From Acanthosoma haemorrhoidale (lineage: Eukaryota; Arthropoda; Insecta; Hemiptera; Acanthosomatidae): 64,000 bases of DNA. This document shows, one piece after another, positions 61,501 through 64,000 of this stretch; positions within the stretch are counted from its first letter, which is position 1, and each line of letters starts with the position of its first letter. Where the stretch lies: contig OV884011.1 of assembly GCA_930367205.1 (NCBI GenBank), positions 121,145,866 through 121,209,865 on the forward strand. The letters run 5' to 3'. The notes beneath the pieces were generated by a model. The model saw only the letters and a list, made by a program, of their open reading frames with translations, searched no databases and was not told the origin of the DNA. Both the position numbers and the translations under genes were made by a program.

Positions 61501-62860
61501 TTGATGGACTTCCTAAAGACTTGGAGCTCTGTTTTGCTTCCAAAGAGATTACTTTCCAAACCATCCTATAGTGATAATTGTAGATCTTTCTTTGAGAGAG
61601 GCCCTAATACAAATCAGATAATTTTTTTTCAAGGTATAAAGGCTCTTGTTTGTGTTAATATAATGCAACTAAAGTAGATTAACGAGTACAACTTCATTAT
61701 TTACAATAATGCAAGAATCTCTGTTCTTTTAAAATTATCCTGATTTTATAGATATATGTCGTAACGTCATTTGTTCGTGAATTTGACGTAAATGTAACAT
61801 TTCTCTCTTCAATCAATGCCGATACCGTGACAAATAATCAACTCATATGCAATTTACCCCCAGTAAATGACTTGGGAAATTGCACGTAAAATATGTTAAT
61901 TGTATATAAACCATTGAAAATAAATTAAAATAATTAGAATGATATAACTATGAGTGGCTCTTCTTTTTTGGCCTTTAAGATACACGGTCCAGCAAAAGTT
62001 TAATTCAACGACACGATACCATTTGTCAACAAACATGACATAGCAAAAATGCTTATTCATAGTTGTATTGATTGATTACTGGTTTGAAATTATCTGAGAC
62101 CAGAAAACCATTTTAGAAATAACTTTTGCAAAAAAATCAAACTGTTCAAACCAGAAAGTCTCCTGACTAATTGCTTCTTTGAGCTTGGTGGCTTTCAGGA
62201 TGATAGGTGTAATATGGAAGTCAATGCCAGACGTTATCATCTCTTCGTGTTATTTACTCCTGGTACTAAGTATTCTGATATATTTTTCGCAACTATTATT
62301 AATAATATTACTTTTGTGTATTTTTTTTATTCTGTTTTTTCGATCACCCTGTGAAAAATATAATTTTCCTCCCCTTGTAACAACTCTCCGGAGAACTTGT
62401 ATATAACTTTTATAATTGATAATAAGTTGTATAACTATCGATGATAAGTAATCTTATCGACTCGATACACTCCTTATACAACTAATGGAATTTAAAAAAA
62501 ATTAAATGGTATTTCTTTCCTAAGTGCGTCACTTTTTTTGTGAAGCAGTGTAGTTAAAATTTAAATTGAAATTGAAAATTCTTAAATAAATACTGCATAA
62601 TGAGAAAAACATGGTTGGTTTTATTAAATAGGTTTATTAAAATGGTTGGTATAGTATTCACTATTGTTTGCTATGAAAGCTAATACCGTGTACATATAAT
62701 GTAATTTTTATTTTATGTGCATGGTTTTTCAATTTTTTTTTTATTTATGTATTGTGTTTGTGTTTCTATATTAGTAGTAGATAGTAGAATAGAAGTGTGT
62801 TTTGTGTTCCTTATAGCTGATTCTGGAGGGGAGGACGATCAGCAATCAGCAGTGTCCCAG
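19588..62860 (+). CDS. l(2)gl: Lethal(2) giant larvae polarity protein, 22 exons, 3' end outside window
   Basis: Lgl is a cortical WD40 scaffold that sets apical-basal polarity and is excluded from the apical cortex by aPKC phosphorylation. Coding exons: 19588-19671, 23011-23108, 24654-24738, 24859-24956, 25178-25321, 25587-25725, 26159-26340, 27555-27700, 29939-30144, 30597-30730, 34421-34514, 39392-39544, 46123-46384, 47684-47837, 48139-48257, 48355-48471, 49296-49438, 51308-51490, 52388-52661, 56173-56317, 58532-58668, 62817-62860. All are GT-AG and phases join, giving 1,047 codons without a stop (fly Lgl is about 1,160). The start [16 protein letters not shown] is the family N-terminus. 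WD-type repeats include [12 protein letters not shown] and [29 protein letters not shown] is an Lgl hallmark. The basic hinge (about residues 619-637) has Ser623, Ser627 and Ser631 spaced by four in [11 protein letters not shown]. Exon 19 ends in a poly-Ser tract. The last exon lies beyond the edge. Confidence 0.95.
19672..23010. other. l(2)gl intron 1, AT-rich, with microsatellite
   Basis: A 3.3-kb first intron separates the exon with the start codon from the first WD-repeat exon. It is AT-rich. An A run at about 22575-22590 is followed by a (GAA)n tract to about 22611. I found no coding exon, RNA gene or transposon with clear ends inside it. Confidence 0.6.
24289..24364. repeat. Perfect 24-bp inverted-repeat hairpin element
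   Basis: The arm at 24289-24312 (TATTAGCCAAAGAAAAAAGA followed by TAGT) is repeated without mismatch as its complement at 24341-24364, with a 28-base loop. The loop contains AGTTTCGAATCC, close to a tRNA T-arm/B box. The outer sequence TTAGCCAAAGAAAAAA is shared with the element at 5897-6029. It sits in l(2)gl intron 2. Confidence 0.6.
29393..29603 (-). pseudogene. Penelope-like or LINE retroelement fragment
   Basis: A minus-strand frame reads [20 protein letters not shown], then [20 protein letters not shown]. This order resembles the linker that leads into the GIY-YIG domain of Penelope-like elements (family pattern LPYV...KI...KD...GVYK..C..C...YIGQTG). The frame breaks where YIGQTG would follow. 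It lies in l(2)gl intron 8, antisense to the host gene. The assignment is from memory of the family pattern and could be another retroelement. Confidence 0.35.
31820..33495 (-). pseudogene. Decayed hAT-like transposon-derived gene with duplicated C-terminus
   Basis: On the minus strand, pieces of a transposon-type protein can be followed in order despite stops and frameshifts: [20 protein letters not shown] near 33420, [17 protein letters not shown] near 33080, then [20 protein letters not shown] and [13 protein letters not shown] near 32390-32300. The C-terminal segment [13 protein letters not shown]...MYLVVNFNS resembles the hAT dimerisation region (VERSFS pattern). It occurs twice, at about 31825-31950 and 32609-32735, as direct repeats of about 125 bp. 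The relic fills the middle of l(2)gl intron 10 and cannot be expressed as one protein. Related proteins occur widely in insects and other invertebrates. Confidence 0.5.
34929..37490 (-). CDS. Intronless PIG-N/Mcd4-like protein lacking catalytic motifs, nested in l(2)gl intron 11
   Basis: An intact 853-codon ORF related to GPI ethanolamine phosphate transferase 1 (PIG-N, about 930 residues), which adds phosphoethanolamine to the first mannose of GPI in the ER. An N-terminal anchor lies at residues 9-24 (ending FDIHLQ, as in PIG-N), then a lumenal domain and, from about 395 to 850, many hydrophobic segments. [12 protein letters not shown] matches the family's RLVLFVADGLR but Asp is Asn51. The nucleophile block PTESRPGH aligns to NNLVRSNG (residues 87-94), so the Thr and His are gone. 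The DTNGH metal motif is replaced near 194-200. SDHG is TDND (242-245) and about 11 following residues are deleted, although HP (246-247) and WGKG remain. No intron is present. Inference: a retrocopy turned pseudoenzyme, or a very young pseudogene. A TATA-like TATATAATAAAA lies about 45 bp upstream. Confidence 0.8.
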   Translation of the reverse strand: MWKLEISGALIHSFLLICLFDIHLQREVFQGTSQNCSNQPLAKRLVLIIANGLDGEETWNIINSDNRSKPFSSHNKLSGIWGLAAKNNLVRSNGITAITGGFEQNPRSFSSIYEKRNKKFDHIFNHASKTIYAGELKYLDYFGEKSKSWKKLIIYINDSKTSTYKKTLPDRLQQEFNSDVNNSSNVIIFVCLPEFTTNPENKSSKELYYKSKMDYFEDNINKIIATVDKYYHDNETSFILCTDNDHPTDYEKSRELFMMWGKGVNQIGEVNIAIKDISLMASTIMGNPIPLGSTGTWCKSALALSLKEEAHTIACNAFHLSSMANSTLQQVGNQLMKTLHFSSDLDSKILKHYQTNITNLLNNNNNYSEINEISDELTTLSLKILDKDVIFMKTMLFCLTHSIFIGWALTLLIQLIMLKISKHPDQEMRIRMLRKKTELWFFGLHTLLILIGTTSVLFIILKDWPLHYIFYWLIALSVWGFVLGNFQTWTGIIDSLNFRKFAVLFLYTVIYGVATESFIWALKFKLVLCGVIMTITLVMGIKSSILKKKFPLKISSLLSGLTLCAAVLLPTAKFKDPLIVIATGVLLPIMGVICAYFMRNDSYDFLIMTVYIFLSSISLMITIFKLFYSVKIFEALSWILFAVGIFLPVFGGVDKTNRLQHIAVSFGSSITLLSVGCEPLIVIIVFTFSMSWYLNDKPVHKVKFINRYNGFQVVIFIVLILTILHLIGELEPSANYNSVTREILGKVRLLILIFLALTVFTALKHENGGESQLIMSILLLHYCTYRLFLEMELNEKVNGFSKQLCIFCTLQITTIILFATHSFSKFILHASIINVKTYLNEIYERVFSIRIQY
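37761..37800 (-). repeat. tRNA-derived SINE remnant (A-box only)
   Basis: On the minus strand CCGTGGTGCAATGGTTAACA matches a tRNA D-arm/A-box pattern. No clear B box follows at the right spacing. It lies in l(2)gl intron 11, about 100 bp from a better candidate at 37895-37962. Confidence 0.3.
37895..37962 (-). repeat. tRNA-derived SINE head
   Basis: On the minus strand TATGGTGAAGTGGTTAGCG is an A-box-like D arm. After about 35 bases comes AGATTTCAAATCTC, a B-box-like T arm. Spacing fits a tRNA promoter, but there is no matching acceptor stem, so it is a SINE or pseudo-tRNA rather than a tRNA gene. Confidence 0.4.
38384..38936. repeat. Dispersed repeat, copy 1 (partner at 52842)
   Basis: It starts AGGTTCTATTAACAAAA with TTCTGGCAAAA shortly after, and ends AATATCACAACAATATAT. 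The same start and end occur at 52842-53527 with a different middle. Inside this copy a unit of about 113 bp is repeated in tandem (GGCTGATCCCAAAACTAGA... near 38649 and GGCCGATCCCATAACTAGA... near 38761). TG...ACAACA ends would fit a solo LTR, but no target duplication was seen. Confidence 0.45.
40174..40486. mobile_element. hAT-type MITE
   Basis: A 313-bp element with terminal inverted repeats of about 40 bp: it begins TAGAGATGGCAATAATTTAA and ends with TTGCCATCTCTA, the near-complement. TAGNG ends and size fit non-autonomous hAT elements. The flanking 8-mers TTCATGAC and GTTGTGAC match at five of eight positions, as an old 8-bp target duplication would. It has no coding capacity and lies in l(2)gl intron 12. 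Confidence 0.65.
41440..43150 (-). pseudogene. Decayed Cys-rich zinc-finger gene of a dispersed invertebrate family
   Basis: Three minus-strand pieces in order look like one broken protein. A Cys-rich start ([18 protein letters not shown]) lies at about 43130-43080. An FTDKKDN...[11 protein letters not shown] piece is at 42987-42805. A long piece at 42131-41826 contains [20 protein letters not shown], and a tail at 41749-41453 carries [20 protein letters not shown]. The DN-DHN-TL-G-TFH pattern with N-terminal zinc-finger cysteines is one I associate with a multi-copy, probably transposon-derived family in many invertebrates; I cannot name it. Stops separate the pieces, so it is inactive. It lies in l(2)gl intron 12, antisense to the host. 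Confidence 0.45.
44794..45580 (-). repeat. Solo LTR, copy 2 of the 144-1531 family
   Basis: A 787-bp block aligned along its length with 144-1531, sharing ATCCCCAAAGTGGGGAGGAG, CACTATGTTCAGGAGAAGAG and the end GAGGTGGCCACAACA. It starts TGGCGGG and ends CAACA. Flanks AGGTC (44789-44793) and AGGTA (45581-45585) match at four of five bases, an aged 5-bp target duplication. The central 600 bp of copy 1 are missing. It lies in l(2)gl intron 12. Confidence 0.75.
46627..46651. repeat. Hairpin with CTAA, possible Helitron 3' end
   Basis: GGGGGCTCTGCCCCC folds into a 6-bp GC stem, and CTAA follows a few bases later, as at Helitron termini (hairpin then CTRR). The upstream sequence has TGTCTGTCTGTTTGTTC. 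No 5' end was found, so this is weak. Confidence 0.25.
47684..47837 (+). other. l(2)gl: l(2)gl exon 14: aPKC-phosphorylated membrane-binding hinge
   Basis: This exon encodes the polybasic hinge [20 protein letters not shown]. In fly Lgl the equivalent serines (656, 660, 664) are the aPKC sites, and the basic residues bind phosphoinositides at the cortex. All three serines and the flanking Lys/Arg are kept here, so normal control by aPKC is expected. The exon starts in phase 1 after CTG G and ends in phase 2 before an Ala/Thr/Pro-rich spacer. Confidence 0.9.
52842..53527. repeat. Dispersed repeat, copy 2 (partner at 38384)
   Basis: It starts AGGTTCTGTTAATAAAA with CTTCTGGCAAAA, and ends AATATCACAACAATATAT, as at 38384-38936. 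The middle (about 53030-53300) is much GC-richer than its surroundings, with GTCTCGAGGCCGGATGCAAG and CTGCCTCGTCCTCTGCCGGT. It is probably a solo LTR or a non-autonomous element. It lies in l(2)gl intron 19. Confidence 0.45.
54321..54880 (+). pseudogene. Truncated mariner transposon
   Basis: A 5' terminal repeat TCAGGTTGGCCACAAGTCCG follows a TA at 54319-54320. The transposase ATG is at 54498 and reads [20 protein letters not shown], then [13 protein letters not shown]. One base is gained or lost near 54620, after which another frame continues [14 protein letters not shown], then [16 protein letters not shown] and [20 protein letters not shown]. This is the helix-turn-helix half of a mariner transposase. 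The match ends near 54870 at WVPHQ; the catalytic D,D34D half and the 3' repeat are absent. Confidence 0.85.
55340..55960 (+). pseudogene. Non-LTR retrotransposon reverse-transcriptase fragment
   Basis: A broken plus-strand frame reads GPILNNLPEY...[20 protein letters not shown], then [20 protein letters not shown], the palm region of a LINE reverse transcriptase. The catalytic YADD box is YTDK, losing an essential Asp. Further on, [20 protein letters not shown] resembles the post-palm region. The segment ends in a short ATGAATCTATGAATG repeat, like many LINE 3' tails. Several stops interrupt it. It lies in l(2)gl intron 19. Confidence 0.65.
57420..58235 (+). repeat. Diverged LTR, copy 3, with internal tandem duplication
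   Basis: Read on the plus strand this matches the complement of the 144-1531 and 44794-45580 LTRs. Shared landmarks are the CTCGCTAAAACTAGC box, TTCACATTCGCC, TGAGTGTGA, CTTCTCCTGGACACAAAGCA and ATGGAGTCAG. A TATATATA box at 57558-57565 with an insect initiator-like TCAGCT at 57591 suits an LTR promoter. A unit of about 100 bp beginning TGTCAGACTCCACA / TGTCAGGCTCCTCA and ending CTTCCTTGCA is present twice in tandem (about 57710-57870). Ends are approximate. It lies in l(2)gl intron 20, and the open frame at 57632-57964 is an artefact of it. Confidence 0.65.
59325..59415 (+). repeat. Possible tRNA-derived SINE fragment
   Basis: CATGGTGGTGTAGAGGTAAT resembles a tRNA D arm/A box, and GTGACTCGGACCC about 55 bases later could be a degraded B box. 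No full tRNA fold is possible. It lies in l(2)gl intron 21. Confidence 0.25.
60960..62550 (-). mobile_element. Decayed Tc1-like DNA transposon with terminal inverted repeats
   Basis: The 1.59-kb element is bounded by TA at 60958-60959 and 62551-62552. Its left end is CACTGCTCCACAAAA and its right end, complemented, is CACTGCTTCACAAAA, followed in both by a similar AAGTG block. On the minus strand, near 61210-61125, the frame reads [20 protein letters not shown] then NT, which matches the C-terminus of Tc1 transposases (RR..A.I.AKGG.T). [14 protein letters not shown] lies upstream with stops. The catalytic N-terminal part is not recognisable, so it is inactive. It lies in l(2)gl intron 21. Confidence 0.7.
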
Positions 62861-64000
62861 GTACACATTCGCCACTTTCATTCTTGCATTTTCTAACCCT
62901 CTACTGTAACCTTGTCCTAAGCTAGTTTTGTGTCATGTTTTCACACTTAATTCTATCATGTGGTTGTTGGTGCCATTTTATTTTATCTTGTCTCCTAAGC
63001 GAACTCAGCTGCTAACTATGTCTTGATGTAATCCATATTACTAATCCATTATTATTCTAATGTTTCTAATTCTAATCTATTACCAAAGTTCTAATTCTAG
63101 TAATCCATATTACTTTTCCTTTAACTTTATCTAAATAATTATTCCATAGTATTTCATAATAGCATCTATTCAATTATAATTACAAAACACAAGAATATAA
63201 GTTAACCTTACCCACCGTAGTGTGATGCTTACAGCCATTGCGAGAGTTTAGCCAAAGAAAATATTAACTGCAATAATTTTGAATGTTTGTAGAACTATGT
63301 ATTTAGTTAATATTATTCTTATTTTAAGGTAATTGCTGCTTGCAAGAATTTTTAGTTATTAATATGTAGCTCTTCCAATAGAGTGTACCTTGTGTTATAT
63401 TTTTAAAGTTCTTTTGGCTGAGGCCAACATCAATTCATTCATTTAACTATTGGTTTAATTTTTTTTTTTAATCTTACTGCTGTTTGTTTTTCCAATTTAG
63501 TAGTAAATTGATAATATATTTTATGCATGCTCTTATGTTCATGTCTTGTAGTGCATGCCATACGGATTTTCATTTTTTTTACTGACCAAATCCTCCAGCA
63601 TTTTATTTCACTTCAATAGGCTTACTTTTTTTATCATGATTTTTTTCAAGCCCTGAACAGCAATTGTATTTTTGTTAATTTTTTTTATATTCCTAATTTT
63701 GAAGATTTTGCTAGTTTCTCCTAAATCAGAAACTTGTGTTTTCTCTACTTTGTCTGATTGCAAGTTTCCTATCTTACCCAAATATACTTATAGAAAGAAA
63801 TATATGTTGCTATTTCACTAAAATATATTTAAGTCTTTTCAATTAAAAAATGACTTGTTAATTTTCAAAAAAAAGTTTACAGTATCTGAGTGTATTAATG
63901 AATGAGTGAATGTAAAATCTGTGACAATATCTCATTAAGAAATCAAGTCTACCGAGGTTGGTAGATATTGATGAGGTAACTAGGAGAATGAATTTTTTAT

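Overview
The window is AT-rich, intron-rich eukaryotic DNA and reads as an arthropod, almost certainly insect, genome. The main gene matches fly lethal(2) giant larvae in sequence and order, all introns follow GT-AG, and the intergenic and intronic DNA is full of insect-type transposon relics (Ty3/gypsy-like LTRs, mariner, Tc1, hAT, LINE, tRNA-derived SINEs). The hAT-like and zinc-finger relics remind me of hemipteran genomes, but the order cannot be fixed from this sequence.

Layout. (1) 1-5553 is a mobile-element cluster: a solo LTR with a 5-bp target duplication, a decayed Ty3/gypsy-type integrase with a probable 3' LTR, and a complete, apparently young 3.0-kb LTR element on the minus strand that carries only a gag-like coiled-coil ORF. 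(2) 7046-8197 (-) is a single-exon kin17 gene. (3) 9067-17158 (+) is a glutaminyl-peptide cyclotransferase in six exons. It is divergent from kin17, with about 0.87 kb between the two starts. (4) 19588 to beyond the 3' edge (+) is l(2)gl. I could join 22 coding exons in continuous phase (1,047 codons). The gene is open at the right edge, and the last supported exon ends at 62860.

The introns of l(2)gl hold most of the remaining content. Intron 11 carries, on the opposite strand, an intact 853-codon intronless gene related to GPI ethanolamine phosphate transferase 1 (PIG-N/Mcd4) in which nearly all the recognisable catalytic and metal-binding motifs are lost. This putative nested pseudoenzyme is the most interesting object here. 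Other introns hold a Penelope/LINE-like fragment, a hAT-like relic with a duplicated C-terminal domain, a hAT-type MITE, a decayed zinc-finger gene of a dispersed family, two further copies of the solo-LTR family, a second repeat family in two copies, a truncated mariner, a LINE reverse-transcriptase fragment, a Tc1-like element with terminal inverted repeats, and fold-back elements with tRNA-like arms.

The three conserved genes have no obvious shared pathway: DNA/RNA metabolism (kin17), N-terminal pyroglutamate formation in the secretory route (QPCT), and cell polarity (l(2)gl). Exon boundaries were placed by eye from splice signals, reading phase and remembered homologues; no alignment or transcript data were available.
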